From an uncultured Bacillota bacterium (GTDB lineage: Bacteria > Bacillota > Clostridia > Lachnospirales > Lachnospiraceae), in NCBI GenBank assembly GCA_958352855.1, contig CATWQE010000006.1, positions 21,486-85,485 of the forward strand: a stretch of DNA of 64,000 nt, in the 5' to 3' direction. Both the position numbers and the translations under genes were made by a program. Position 1 is the first letter of the stretch. The number at the start of each line of letters is the position of its first letter. A model generated the notes under the pieces. It ran no database searches. It saw only the letters and a program-made list of their open reading frames with translations, and was not told the DNA's origin. This document shows positions 53,937-63,061 of the stretch, in pieces.

Positions 53937-54030
53937 AAAAATCCCCCTTTCGTTTCTCCTGAAAGCTATAGTATGTACTGATTATACAAAAAGGCCTGAA
54001 AAAATACAACTGTATTTGTGAGGAAATGGA

Positions 54031-54059
54031 TTGACTTCAAATTTTAGAATTATTATAAT
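54031..54059 (+). promoter_or_regulatory. Promoter of the RND exporter gene
   Basis: TTGACT (54031-54036), a 17-nt spacer and TATAAT (54054-54059), 29 nt before the start codon. Confidence 0.75.
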
Positions 54060-54088
54060 TTTTTCAGAACAAAATAGGAGGACACAAT

Positions 54089-57000
54089 ATGTTATCGCGT
54101 TATAGTGTAAAAAAACCGTATACTGTGGTGGTGGCAGTGGTTCTTGTGTTGATTTTGGGAGTAGTATCCTTCACAAAAATGAACACAGATTTACTGCCAA
54201 GTATGGATATGCCCTATGCCATGGTTATGACCACATACCCGGGGGCAAGCCCTGAGACCGTAGAACAGACGGTTACCAGACCCATTGAACAAAGTATGGC
54301 TACAGTAAGCAATATTACGAATGTAAGCTCTGTTTCCAGCGAGAATGCTTCGGTTGTCATTCTGGAATTTTCCGAAGATGCCAATATGGATTCCGTTACA
54401 CTGGAGATGCGGGAAAATCTGGATCAGATAAAGGGCTACTGGGATGAAAGCGTTGGAAATCCCATGATTATGAAATTAAATCCAGATATGCTGCCTGTTT
54501 TGGTAGCAGCAGTAGATATGGATGGACTTACTGCGCCCCAGACCACAGATTATGTGGAGAATCATATTCTCCAGGAAATGGAGAGTATTGCCGGAGTGGC
54601 GAGAGTCAGCGTTTCCGGTGGCGTAACAGAACAGATTCGTGTGGAGCTTCAGCAGGATAAAATTGATGGAGTGAATCAAAAGGTACAAGACGCCATCAAC
54701 GGAAAATTTGCAGGAGAAGAGCAGAAGCTTCAGGATGCCCAGAAGCAGTTGGAAGAAGGGCAGGCGCAGTTAGAAAACGGCAGGCAGCAGTTGGAGAGCG
54801 GACAGCAGGCAGCGGCAGGGCAGATTGGACAGGGAAGCGCCCAGTTAAGTCAGGCAAAGGAACAAATGCAGGCAGGATTACAGGAAATCTCTGCACAGCT
54901 TCAGACTTTGGAAGAAAAACAGGCAGAGCTTGAAAAGCAGGGAGAGGTGCTGGCTGCCTCCAAAGCTCCGATAGAAGCCATGTTAAAGGAATTGACAGCA
55001 GCCAAAAATGAATATTATCAGGCAGCAGCAGGGAAGCAGGAGCTGGAAAACAGCATTGCCCAGTTGGAAACCCAGATTGCTACAGCAACAGAGAGTATTG
55101 CCCAGTTAGAAAGCCAGTTGGAACAGGCGCAGACACCGGAGGAGCAACAGGAGCTGCAAAATGCCATTGGGGAAATGAACGCCCAGTTAGAAAGTCTCAA
55201 CATGGCAAAAACAGAAGCCCAGACCCAGCTACAAGCCTTAAATGAAGGCCTTGCCCTTATGGATATTGAGGTAATCAACAAGGGCATTGAAGAAGCAAAC
55301 AGCGGGCTTTCTCAAATTGCCCAGGCTCAGGCTCAGTTAGAAGCAGGACTGGCTCAGATTACCCAGGGGAAAGAGAAACTTAATCAGGCAAGAGAACAAC
55401 TGGAATCCGGAAAAAGCCAGATGTCTGCAGCAGAAGTGCAACTGGAAACCCAGAAGATTTTAGCAGCAGTCCAGATGAGTTCTGCAGCAGCAAAAATAGA
55501 AGTAAGCACTTCCCAGATGCAGGCGGCGCAAAGCCAGATTGATGCGGGAAAAGAACAATTAGATGCAGCAAAAGAACAGATTCAGGAACAGACAGATTTA
55601 CATACCATTCTTACACAGGACATGATTAAAGGAATTCTGGCGGCAGAAAACTTTGCTATGCCTGCAGGCTATGTCCAGGAAGACAAAAAAGACTATCTGG
55701 TCAGGGTAGGAGAAAAGGTTCAGGATGTAGATACGTTAAAAGATCTGGTGATTCTGGATTTAGGGCTGGAAGGTCTGGAACCCATCAGGCTTTCTGATGT
55801 GGCAGAGATTCAGGTGACAGATGATTCCTCTGAAGTTTATGCAGTGATTAATGGCAATCCCGGAGTTATGCTCACCATTGAAAAGCAGACCGGATATTCC
55901 ACAGGAGAGGTAACAGATAAAATTCTGGAACGTATGGAGAGCCTGGAGCAAGAAGAACAGGGACTGCATTTTACAACGTTGATGGATCAGGGGATTTATA
56001 TTGACATGGTAATTCAATCAGTAATGCAGAACATGATCTACGGAGGTATTCTGGCTGTTCTCATCCTGTTTGTATTTCTTCGCAGTGTCCGTCCCACCTT
56101 TGTGATTGCCTGCTCCATTCCTATTAGTGTTGTAGCAGCGCTGGTTATGATGTATTTTTCAGGGGTTACCTTAAACATTATTTCCCTTTCCGGTCTGGCT
56201 CTTGGGGTAGGAATGCTGGTGGATAACTCTATTGTTGTAATTGAAAATATTTACCGTATGCGTAATGAAGGTGTTCCGGCCAGAAAAGCGGCTATTGAAG
56301 GCGCAAAACAGGTGGCAGGAGCCATTACTTCCTCCACCCTGACAACGGTCTGTGTGTTTGCTCCCATTGTCTTTACAGAGGGAATTACCAGACAGCTTTT
56401 TGTGGAGATGGGACTGACCATTGCCTATTCTCTGGCAGCAAGCCTGCTTGTGGCCCTTACTGTGGTGCCCATGATGTCTGCAGGACTGCTGCAGAAAACA
56501 GAAGAAAAGCAGTCCAGATTCCTGGATAAACTACAGGAAGGCTACAGTCAGCTCATTTTAAAAGCGCTGTATCATAAAACCTGGGTACTTTTGGGAGCTT
56601 TAGGCTTATTTCTTTTAAGCGCAGTTCTTTCCATCAGCAAAGGAACAGAATTTTTCCCATCCATGGAAAGCACTCAGGTGACCATGACTATTACCACAGA
56701 AAAGGGAACTCCTCTGGAAGAAACAGCAGCCAAATCCAATGAAGTGATGGAGAAGATTTCAGATATCAAAGATATTGAGTCCATAGGCGCTATGGCTTCT
56801 GGTTCGTCCATGATGTCAGGAGAAAGTAATACCAACACAGTCACCATGTATCTGGTGCTGAAAGAGGAAAAAACACTGAACAATACCCAACTGGAAAAGG
56901 AAATCAAAAAACGCACAAAGGATGTGAAGGACTGTGAAATCCAGATTTCTACGGAATCCATGGATATGAGCGCCCTGGGAGGCAGCGGCATCAATATTCA

Positions 57001-58090
57001 AATCAGTGGAAAAGAACTGGATGAGCTGCAGAGTATTGCAAAAGACCTGGCAAAGAAGCTGGAAGGTATCAAAGGAACCCAGAATGTCAGTGATGGTCTG
57101 GAGGATGCGGATGCTGAGTATGAAGTCATGGTAAACAAAGAAAAAGCCATGGAATATAATCTTACGGTAGCACAGGTGTTCCAGGCTATTAATAAAGAAC
57201 TGGCAGAGGCAGCGTCTGCAACCACCATTTCTACAGCAGCGAAGGACTATGAGGTTTATGTAGAGAGTGATGCAAAAGAAGCCATGACCAGAGAATCCAT
57301 TGGAAAAATTCCAGTGGAATATACAGACAGCGAAGGCAAAAAGGGAGAGGTTTTAGTAGGAGAGCTTGCAGAATTTAAAGATTCCTTTACGCCTCAGTCA
57401 ATCACAAGAGAAGACCAGAGCCGCTATGTGTCTGTGTCTGCGGAGATTGCCACTGGTTATAATATTGGACTGGTAAGCCAGAAGGTTCAGAAGATGCTGG
57501 ATGATTACGAGATGCCGGAAGGCTATCGTGGACAGATGACAGGAGAGGATGAGACTATCAATGAAGCTATGGGGCAGCTTATGCTTATGCTGGTATTGGC
57601 GCTGGTATTTATGTATTTGATTATGGTAGCTCAGTTCCAGTCCCTGCTGTCACCATTTATTATCATGTTTACCATTCCCCTGGCGTTTACCGGAGGATTT
57701 CTGGGACTTGTGCTGACTGGAAAGCCCATCAGCATTATTGCCATGATTGGTTTTGTCATGCTTTCCGGTATTATTGTAAATAATGGAATCGTATTGGTGG
57801 ATTATATTAATCAGATGCGAAAAGAAGGTATGGAGAAATACGCAGCCATTGCAAAGGCTGGAAAAGACCGCCTGCGCCCTATTATTATGACAGCCCTGAC
57901 CACAGTGCTGGGACTGGTTACTATGGCTATGGGACTTGGCATGGGAGGGGATATGGTACAGCCAATGGCTATTGTTACCATCGGCGGTCTCCTTTACGGA
58001 ACTCTCCTGACCCTGTTCGTGGTACCATGTATCTACGATATTTTAAATCATAAGAGTTATCAGAAAGATGAAAAGCGGTTAGAAGAGTAG
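54089..58090 (+). CDS. Efflux RND transporter permease with coiled-coil insert
   Basis: 1333 residues. TM1 at about 12-32, a first porter domain, then TM2-6 near 640-800 (VDNSIVVIENIYRMR, the conserved Asp of TM4), a second porter domain, and TM8-12 near 1160-1320 (SGIIVNNGIVLVDYINQMR). It belongs to the AcrB/SwrC class of proton-driven exporters. Residues about 200-507 form a long Gln/Glu/Ala-rich coiled coil (QLEEGQAQLENG, repeated QL pairs) absent from AcrB, placed outside the membrane. No adaptor or outer-membrane gene is adjacent. The insert may span the cell wall in place of an adaptor (inferred). Confidence 0.92.
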   Translation: MLSRYSVKKPYTVVVAVVLVLILGVVSFTKMNTDLLPSMDMPYAMVMTTYPGASPETVEQTVTRPIEQSMATVSNITNVSSVSSENASVVILEFSEDANMDSVTLEMRENLDQIKGYWDESVGNPMIMKLNPDMLPVLVAAVDMDGLTAPQTTDYVENHILQEMESIAGVARVSVSGGVTEQIRVELQQDKIDGVNQKVQDAINGKFAGEEQKLQDAQKQLEEGQAQLENGRQQLESGQQAAAGQIGQGSAQLSQAKEQMQAGLQEISAQLQTLEEKQAELEKQGEVLAASKAPIEAMLKELTAAKNEYYQAAAGKQELENSIAQLETQIATATESIAQLESQLEQAQTPEEQQELQNAIGEMNAQLESLNMAKTEAQTQLQALNEGLALMDIEVINKGIEEANSGLSQIAQAQAQLEAGLAQITQGKEKLNQAREQLESGKSQMSAAEVQLETQKILAAVQMSSAAAKIEVSTSQMQAAQSQIDAGKEQLDAAKEQIQEQTDLHTILTQDMIKGILAAENFAMPAGYVQEDKKDYLVRVGEKVQDVDTLKDLVILDLGLEGLEPIRLSDVAEIQVTDDSSEVYAVINGNPGVMLTIEKQTGYSTGEVTDKILERMESLEQEEQGLHFTTLMDQGIYIDMVIQSVMQNMIYGGILAVLILFVFLRSVRPTFVIACSIPISVVAALVMMYFSGVTLNIISLSGLALGVGMLVDNSIVVIENIYRMRNEGVPARKAAIEGAKQVAGAITSSTLTTVCVFAPIVFTEGITRQLFVEMGLTIAYSLAASLLVALTVVPMMSAGLLQKTEEKQSRFLDKLQEGYSQLILKALYHKTWVLLGALGLFLLSAVLSISKGTEFFPSMESTQVTMTITTEKGTPLEETAAKSNEVMEKISDIKDIESIGAMASGSSMMSGESNTNTVTMYLVLKEEKTLNNTQLEKEIKKRTKDVKDCEIQISTESMDMSALGGSGINIQISGKELDELQSIAKDLAKKLEGIKGTQNVSDGLEDADAEYEVMVNKEKAMEYNLTVAQVFQAINKELAEAASATTISTAAKDYEVYVESDAKEAMTRESIGKIPVEYTDSEGKKGEVLVGELAEFKDSFTPQSITREDQSRYVSVSAEIATGYNIGLVSQKVQKMLDDYEMPEGYRGQMTGEDETINEAMGQLMLMLVLALVFMYLIMVAQFQSLLSPFIIMFTIPLAFTGGFLGLVLTGKPISIIAMIGFVMLSGIIVNNGIVLVDYINQMRKEGMEKYAAIAKAGKDRLRPIIMTALTTVLGLVTMAMGLGMGGDMVQPMAIVTIGGLLYGTLLTLFVVPCIYDILNHKSYQKDEKRLEE

Positions 58091-58133
58091 GGAACCACAT
58101 AAAGATTGTGAGATAAGGTCTACTGAATTTTGG

Positions 58134-58173
58134 AAAGAGATTAAAACAAAAAACTTGTTTTAATCTCTTTTTG
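58134..58173 (+). terminator. Strong terminator after the RND gene
   Basis: A 16-bp perfect stem (58134-58149 with 58155-58170), loop AAAAC, then a T-rich tail. Its right arm contains the -35 of the next promoter. Confidence 0.85.
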
Positions 58174-58182
58174 TGCTATAAT
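58155..58182 (+). promoter_or_regulatory. Promoter of the ATPase/TOPRIM pair, embedded in the terminator
   Basis: TTGTTT (58155-58160), a 16-nt spacer and TATAAT (58177-58182), 33 nt before ATG 58216. The -35 is moderate but the -10 is perfect. Confidence 0.6.
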
Positions 58183-58215
58183 ACTAGCAGATAATCGTAA
58201 AGGAAGGTGTATTTT

Positions 58216-59334
58216 ATGAAGCTGTTAAGGGTTCGTGCATCAAATTACAAAAATTGCTGCGATGATTTTACAATCGATCTTGTAGCAAAATCTAAGAAAA
58301 CAAGCGAAGACAAGGAATATGAACTGCAAGAGGTTGCAGATGATTTATATGTTTTTAATACTGCAGCATTTGTGGGTAAAAATGCTTCCGGTAAAACATC
58401 TGCAATAGAGTTAATGGAGTGTTCTTATTCTATTCTCAGTGAGTTTCGCCTTGAAGATAAACACTATAACTATGATAATGTGAAATTAGAAATCATTTTC
58501 TGCCACGAAGATTATATTTATAAATACACCACCATTTTGAAAGCTGATCCGAATTTGGGAAATAAAGCTAATTTTACAGAACAGCATATTTACAAGAAAA
58601 AATATTATAAATCCAAGCTGAAAGAAATCTATTTTGAAGAAGGATTTGAGGAAATTCTTAATCTGGGAGAGCTTCCGGAAGATACGTCCATCGTGTTCTT
58701 TATTTTGAAAAAGAAAGTTACCCGCGCTATTTATTTTAACTGTGACGGTGAAGGTACAGATACTTATCACTTAATGTTCAGAGCAATGAAAACTTATAAA
58801 TTGTCCAAAAATATTTTATCAAAGGTAATCAAGATTTTCGATGATAAGATTAAGAGTTTGGAAATGGTAGATGAAAAGCATTTCAAACTGATTTATCAGA
58901 ACGATGTGAAAGAACTTTCGGATTCGGAACTGATTTATATGCTTTCCAGTGGTACAACCAAAGGGGTTTTGCTCTATATCTTTGTTGTGGCAGCTTTGGA
59001 AAATGGGTTTGATTTATTGATAGATGAGGTGGAAAATCATTTTCATAAAACTTTGGTTGAAAATATGATTAGCTTATTTAAAGATAAAACGGTAAATAAG
59101 AAATCTGCAACATTGATTTTCACTACTCATTACTGTGAGGTACTGGATTTGTTTAATCGTCAGGATAATATATGGATTGCAAAATCAGATCATAAGATTC
59201 ATTTAGATAATATGTATGAAACGTACAATATCAGACCGGAACTTTTAAAGAGCCGTCAGTTTTATAATAATGCTTTTGATACTTCTGTTAATTATGAAGA
59301 TCTCATGGCATTAAAGAAGGAGCTGATGAGATGA
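58216..59334 (+). CDS. AAA/ABC-type ATPase of a putative defence pair (AAA_15/AAA_21)
   Basis: 372 residues from ATG 58216 after AAAGGAAGGTG; GTG 58207 is in frame but overlaps that site. Walker A FVGKNASGKTSAIE (about 55-66), signature LSSGTTKGVLL (about 250), Walker B with Glu LLIDEVENHF (about 268) and H-loop IFTTHYCEV (about 301). This is the OLD/RloA-like class found with small TOPRIM partners in phage defence and tRNA-targeting systems (for example RloAB and PARIS). The stop overlaps the partner start as ATGA. No relation to the 13.0-kb ATPase is evident beyond the fold. Confidence 0.85.
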   Translation: MKLLRVRASNYKNCCDDFTIDLVAKSKKTSEDKEYELQEVADDLYVFNTAAFVGKNASGKTSAIELMECSYSILSEFRLEDKHYNYDNVKLEIIFCHEDYIYKYTTILKADPNLGNKANFTEQHIYKKKYYKSKLKEIYFEEGFEEILNLGELPEDTSIVFFILKKKVTRAIYFNCDGEGTDTYHLMFRAMKTYKLSKNILSKVIKIFDDKIKSLEMVDEKHFKLIYQNDVKELSDSELIYMLSSGTTKGVLLYIFVVAALENGFDLLIDEVENHFHKTLVENMISLFKDKTVNKKSATLIFTTHYCEVLDLFNRQDNIWIAKSDHKIHLDNMYETYNIRPELLKSRQFYNNAFDTSVNYEDLMALKKELMR

Positions 59335-59864
59335 AGTATCTGGTTATGTGTGAAGGTCCGAATGAACTTGAAATTATCCGAATGTTGTTAGAGCATGATA
59401 AATTAGTTTTTTCAGAAGATGATTTACTAAACCTGGTTCCTTATCATGCAAGGCAGATTGGAAATAATGCTGCTGTAAAGACAGCGCTGAATTTGTATCC
59501 TGGTGATGTGCAGGTGCTTCGAATTGGTGATAAGCTGAGTGATGAATTGAAAATCCCCAGAGCGTATAAAAGCAAAATCAAGGACATTAAAAAATATTGT
59601 ACAAAACCGGAATTGGAGATGCTGCTGATTATTTCAGAAAATATGGATTCAAAATTTGAAAAGGTGAAATCAAAGATTTCTCCAAAAACATTTAGCAAAG
59701 AAAATGTCGTTTACAATCGAATGCGGTACGATAACAGCACAGCATTTTATCGTGATTACTACGGTGAGAGAATTGATTTGCTGGTAGAATCGATTAAACG
59801 ATATAAGCAGCTTAAAGGTAAGCATCAAAAGGACGAACGCTATCTTGCTGATTTATTGAAATAA
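59331..59864 (+). CDS. RloB-like / TOPRIM-fold partner protein
   Basis: 177 residues. The N-terminus YLVMCEGPNELEIIRMLL has the TOPRIM Glu (residue 8) and the helix that follows. An acidic loop RIGDKLSDEL is a candidate for the DxD site. KPELEMLLII (about 93-102) resembles the PEIEML / PSFELW segment seen in RloB-type proteins. A C-terminal basic tail (KRYKQLKGKHQKDERYLADLL) follows. It overlaps the ATPase gene by 4 nt. Likely an effector nuclease controlled by the ATPase; the TOPRIM call rests on these motifs alone. Confidence 0.7.
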   Translation: MKYLVMCEGPNELEIIRMLLEHDKLVFSEDDLLNLVPYHARQIGNNAAVKTALNLYPGDVQVLRIGDKLSDELKIPRAYKSKIKDIKKYCTKPELEMLLIISENMDSKFEKVKSKISPKTFSKENVVYNRMRYDNSTAFYRDYYGERIDLLVESIKRYKQLKGKHQKDERYLADLLK

Positions 59865-59869
59865 AAATA

Positions 59870-59905
59870 GAATAGGGATGCTGTCCTGAAACAGTGTCCC
59901 TATTC
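59870..59905. terminator. Bidirectional terminator between the defence pair and phosphofructokinase
   Basis: GAATAGGGA (59870-59878) pairs with TCCCTATTC (59897-59905), with an inner CTGT/ACAG stem. On the minus strand it is followed by a T-rich run, suiting the phosphofructokinase gene. Confidence 0.7.
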
Positions 59906-59911
59906 CGTAAA

Positions 59912-61135
59912 TTATTTTCTGGATGCAAATACGGGAAGTCCGTCTGTTCCCAGAGGAATTGCCACATTGCCCTGAATCAGAGGAAGGGCATAGGTATAAA
60001 ATTCCTCTGTGACATCAGAACCATCTTCAGAAATCCATTCCAGGGGAACGGTTTTCTCCTGGTTACAAATTTTATTGACATCTTCTAATCCCAAAGTCAT
60101 GCGATAAGGAAGGTTAGAGGTTCTTACATAGGATATCATTTTACCTGTTTCGCCTTTTAAGGCAGCTCTCACTCCAAATGCGCCAGCCATAATTGCTTCT
60201 TTTTGATCTGTGGCAGACATCATGGAAGCAGAACAGCGCTGGCTTACATTTAATTCCACAGAGCGGGCTTTTACACCAAGACGGTTACGAACCAGATTTT
60301 CCAGATATTTACCGCATCCTGCCAGCATTTTGTGACCAAAAGTATCCGTTCCTACGCTATTGTCATATTCACAGATAAAAGTACCTTCTTTGTCATGGAT
60401 TCCTTCTGATACGCAGACAATTACATTTGGATTTTTTTCAAAACAGGCTTCTACTTTTGCAAGGAACGCTTCCTGGTCAAAAGCAGTTTCCGGAAGATAA
60501 ATGAGCAAAGGGTTGTCCTCAGAGTGTTTTCTGGCAAGTGCGCTTGCAGCAGTAAGCCAGCCTGCATGACGTCCCATGATTTCCACGATAGTCACAGATT
60601 TTGTTTCGTATACATTAGCATCAATGACGATTTCTCTTACTGTGGAAGCAACATATCTGGCAGCGCTTCCAAAACCAGGGGTATGGTCAGTAAGCACTAG
60701 GTCATTGTCAATGGTTTTGGGTTCGCCGAGGATACGAATTGTACTGCCGGATTTTTCTGCATACCTGGATAATTTGCTTACAGTATCCATGGAATCATTT
60801 CCACCAATATAGAAGAAATAGCCAATACCCAGTTCCTCAAATTTCTGGAAAAGGAGGGGATATACAGGATCCTCCAGACTTTCAGGAAGTTTATAACGGC
60901 AGGAACCAAGATAAGCGCCAGGAGTCGTTTTTAATTTTTCTAGTTCTTCTCCTGGAAGAGCTTCCTCAAAATTCAGAACACGTCCTGCTAGGAAACCTTC
61001 GATACCATTTACCATACCATAGACGGTTCCAATGGAAGATTGACGTAATCCTTCTGACACAACGCCGTATAAGCTGCTGTTAATCACTGCTGTGGGGCCG
61101 CCGGATTGGCCTACAATTAAATTATTCATACTCAT
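59912..61135 (-). CDS. pfp: 6-phosphofructokinase, PPi-type signature
   Basis: 407 residues from ATG 61135. A GTG at 61144 has a better distance to AAAGGA, and ATG 61129 is also in frame. NLIVGQSGGPTAVINSSL is the phosphate-binding start; YIGGNDSMDTV stands where ATP enzymes have GGDGS, and EPKTIDNDL has the Lys typical of PPi-dependent enzymes (ATP enzymes read PGTIDND). MGRHAGWLTA and the substrate loop are intact. It phosphorylates fructose-6-phosphate, probably with PPi. It is divergent from fba, the next step in glycolysis. Confidence 0.9.
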   Translation of the reverse strand: MSMNNLIVGQSGGPTAVINSSLYGVVSEGLRQSSIGTVYGMVNGIEGFLAGRVLNFEEALPGEELEKLKTTPGAYLGSCRYKLPESLEDPVYPLLFQKFEELGIGYFFYIGGNDSMDTVSKLSRYAEKSGSTIRILGEPKTIDNDLVLTDHTPGFGSAARYVASTVREIVIDANVYETKSVTIVEIMGRHAGWLTAASALARKHSEDNPLLIYLPETAFDQEAFLAKVEACFEKNPNVIVCVSEGIHDKEGTFICEYDNSVGTDTFGHKMLAGCGKYLENLVRNRLGVKARSVELNVSQRCSASMMSATDQKEAIMAGAFGVRAALKGETGKMISYVRTSNLPYRMTLGLEDVNKICNQEKTVPLEWISEDGSDVTEEFYTYALPLIQGNVAIPLGTDGLPVFASRK

Positions 61136-61217
61136 AGAAATCACTGTATTCCTTTCTTGAATCATATTCTTGCTCTTTATTTTACCATGAAATTGTAGGA
61201 ATTGCATTAAGAAATAC

Positions 61218-61245
61218 TTGCCTGGCACAGAAAATGTGATATAAT
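61218..61245 (+). promoter_or_regulatory. Promoter of fba
   Basis: TTGCCT (61218-61223), a 16-nt spacer with an extended -10 TG at 61237-61238, and TATAAT (61240-61245). Confidence 0.75.
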
Positions 61246-61275
61246 GAGTGTAAAGTTTAAATGGAGGTCATTATT

Positions 61276-62145
61276 ATGTTAGTATCAGCAGCAGAAATGT
61301 TAAAAAAAGCAAAAGCAGGACATTATGCAGTAGGTCAGTTCAATATCAATAACTTGGAGTGGACAAAAGCAGCCCTGCTTACAGCAGAAGAATGCAAATC
61401 CCCAATTATCTTAGGTGTTTCTGAAGGCGCAGGAAAATATATGTGCGGATTTAAAACCGTTGCAGATATGGTAAAAGCTATGATTGAGGAATTAAACATT
61501 ACCGTTCCGGTTGCTCTTCACTTAGACCATGGTACATATGACGGATGCTACAAATGTATCAAAGCTGGATTCTCATCCATTATGTTCGATGGTTCTCATT
61601 ACCCAATCGAAGAGAACGTTGCAAAAACAAGAGAATTAGCAGGTGTGTGCAAAGGTCTTGGACTTTCTCTGGAAGCTGAAGTTGGTTCTATCGGCGGAGA
61701 AGAAGATGGTGTTGTAGGTATGGGTGAATGTGCAGATCCAAACGAATGCAAGATGATTGCTGACTTGGGTGTTGATATGCTGGCAGCAGGTATCGGAAAC
61801 ATTCATGGAAAATATCCTGAAAACTGGGGCGGACTTCGCTTTGACGTTCTGGACAACATCCAGAAATTAACAGGTGAAATGCCATTAGTTCTTCATGGCG
61901 GTACAGGAATCCCTGCAGACATGATTAAAAAAGCCATTGATTTAGGCGTATCTAAAATCAACGTAAATACAGAATGCCAGTTATCCTTCGCAGCAGCTAC
62001 ACGTGAATACATCGAAGCTGGAAAAGACAACGAAGGTAAAGGCTATGACCCACGTAAATTATTAAAACCAGGATTTGAAGCAATCTGTGCTACAATCAAA
62101 GAAAAAATGGAACTCTTCGGTTCTGTTGGAAAAGCATTTGAATAA
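61276..62145 (+). CDS. fba: Class II fructose-bisphosphate aldolase
   Basis: 289 residues from ATG 61276 after GGAGG. Zn ligands in HLDHGTYDG (about 82-90), IHGKYP (His about 178) and LHGGTGIP (His about 208), plus INVNTECQ, mark class II. It splits fructose-1,6-bisphosphate into DHAP and glyceraldehyde-3-phosphate. Alone on its transcript, with a strong promoter and a 21-bp terminator; codon use looks optimised (many AAA, GAA, GGT), suggesting high expression. Confidence 0.96.
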   Translation: MLVSAAEMLKKAKAGHYAVGQFNINNLEWTKAALLTAEECKSPIILGVSEGAGKYMCGFKTVADMVKAMIEELNITVPVALHLDHGTYDGCYKCIKAGFSSIMFDGSHYPIEENVAKTRELAGVCKGLGLSLEAEVGSIGGEEDGVVGMGECADPNECKMIADLGVDMLAAGIGNIHGKYPENWGGLRFDVLDNIQKLTGEMPLVLHGGTGIPADMIKKAIDLGVSKINVNTECQLSFAAATREYIEAGKDNEGKGYDPRKLLKPGFEAICATIKEKMELFGSVGKAFE

Positions 62146-62150
62146 AAAAT

Positions 62151-62203
62151 AAAAAACTGGGACTGTTGCATAATTATATTTCATGCAACAGCCCCAGTTT
62201 TTT
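62151..62203. terminator. Bidirectional terminator after fba
   Basis: A 21-bp stem with one mismatch (62151-62171 with 62183-62203). A6 on the left and T6 on the right serve both strands. Confidence 0.85.
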
Positions 62204-62630
62204 ACATCTCTTTATCGTATTTCATACGATAATAAAGGGCGTATCCCTGAACCAATAAATATACAAATACTAGAAGGAGTAATGGAATAAGTGCTACTCT
62301 CATAAAGGAAAAAATTAATAACAAAGCACCAAAAGCATAGGTCATAAGGTCATAACCTTTGGCTTTCGCACAATTGGATATCATTAGATTTCTTTCATCC
62401 TTTTGAAGAATTTCCATTTGCTTTTGAAATTCAGGATTACGTTTTCCAGTCTTTTCCGCAATAAAATTCCCCATTCCATGTCCGAATACTCCACAGCCCA
62501 CCCCAATACAAATATAAGGGAGCACGAGAGTCCATTCATTAGGCGTTTTAAAACTGGAAATCAGACAGATTCCACCTATCACAAAAGCAATTCCACAAAA
62601 AGTAATAAAATAATTTTTTCTGCTTTTCAT
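62202..62630 (-). CDS. Small membrane protein paired with an Xre regulator
   Basis: 142 residues from ATG 62630, 9 nt after GGAGG; upstream in-frame codons at 62666 lie within the regulator gene. Two helices near 8-26 and 35-54, a short charged segment (EKTGKRNPEFQKQMEILQKDERN) and two helices at about 90-130. This form, beside a 66-residue Xre regulator, is widespread in Firmicutes, but the function is unknown. The regulator probably controls it. Confidence 0.75.
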   Translation of the reverse strand: MKSRKNYFITFCGIAFVIGGICLISSFKTPNEWTLVLPYICIGVGCGVFGHGMGNFIAEKTGKRNPEFQKQMEILQKDERNLMISNCAKAKGYDLMTYAFGALLLIFSFMRVALIPLLLLVFVYLLVQGYALYYRMKYDKEM

Positions 62631-62631
62631 T

Positions 62632-62832
62632 TCATTTTTCCTCCTCATAGATAAAAATATCTTCAATGTTCATATGAAAATATCGTGCAATTTTAAATGC
62701 TAAAAGAATGGAAGGGTTATATCGTCCGTTTTCTAAAGAGCCAATGGTCTGCCTGGATACTTCAAGAGCAGAAGCCAATTCTTCTTGGCGGATACCTTTT
62801 TGTTTTCGTAATTCTTCTAAACGGTTTTTCAT
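62632..62832 (-). CDS. Small Xre-family HTH regulator
   Basis: 66 residues from ATG 62832, preceded by GGAGGATTTT; a GTG at 62844 is in frame but sits before that site. A single HTH_3 domain (LRKQKGIRQEELASALEVS, RQTIGSLENGRYNPS) and the short IARYFHMNIEDIF end typical of the YozG/Cro-like clade. It lies 2 nt before the membrane gene. It likely binds the two 15-bp inverted half sites that surround its promoter, giving autorepression. Confidence 0.88.
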   Translation of the reverse strand: MKNRLEELRKQKGIRQEELASALEVSRQTIGSLENGRYNPSILLAFKIARYFHMNIEDIFIYEEEK

Positions 62833-62847
62833 AAAATCCTCCACTCC

Positions 62848-62919
62848 ATGGAAAGTATGCTTTCCTTTCTTGCTTTTACTATAGCATCAATAGAGAATAA
62901 TGTCAAGCATACTTTCCAT
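62848..62919. promoter_or_regulatory. Xre promoter flanked by a 15-bp inverted repeat
   Basis: ATGGAAAGTATGCTT (62848-62862) and its exact inverse (62905-62919) flank a minus-strand promoter: TTGACA (complement of 62901-62906), 17 nt, TATAGT (complement of 62878-62883). The upstream arm overlaps the -35; the downstream arm lies in the 5' leader. Confidence 0.8.
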
Positions 62920-63061
62920 AAATTATAGATTTTACAGGTAAAGAGGTTTAAAAAGCACCTTTTGGTGCAAGAAAGCTTGTTTTTATAACTTTATTGCGAT
63001 AAACTATATAAATGAAATGTAATGTAATATGTAGAAGACAACAAGCGGAGGATAGAAAATC

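Noticed and set aside
58216..59864. Naming the pair PARIS (AriA/AriB)
   Set aside because: The ATPase plus TOPRIM-like design fits several systems; the partner does not show a clear DUF4435 pattern, so only a general call is justified.
59912..61135. GGNDS in phosphofructokinase as an inactivating change
   Set aside because: The variant fits the PPi-type branch as I recall it in clostridia, and the remaining active-site motifs are intact.
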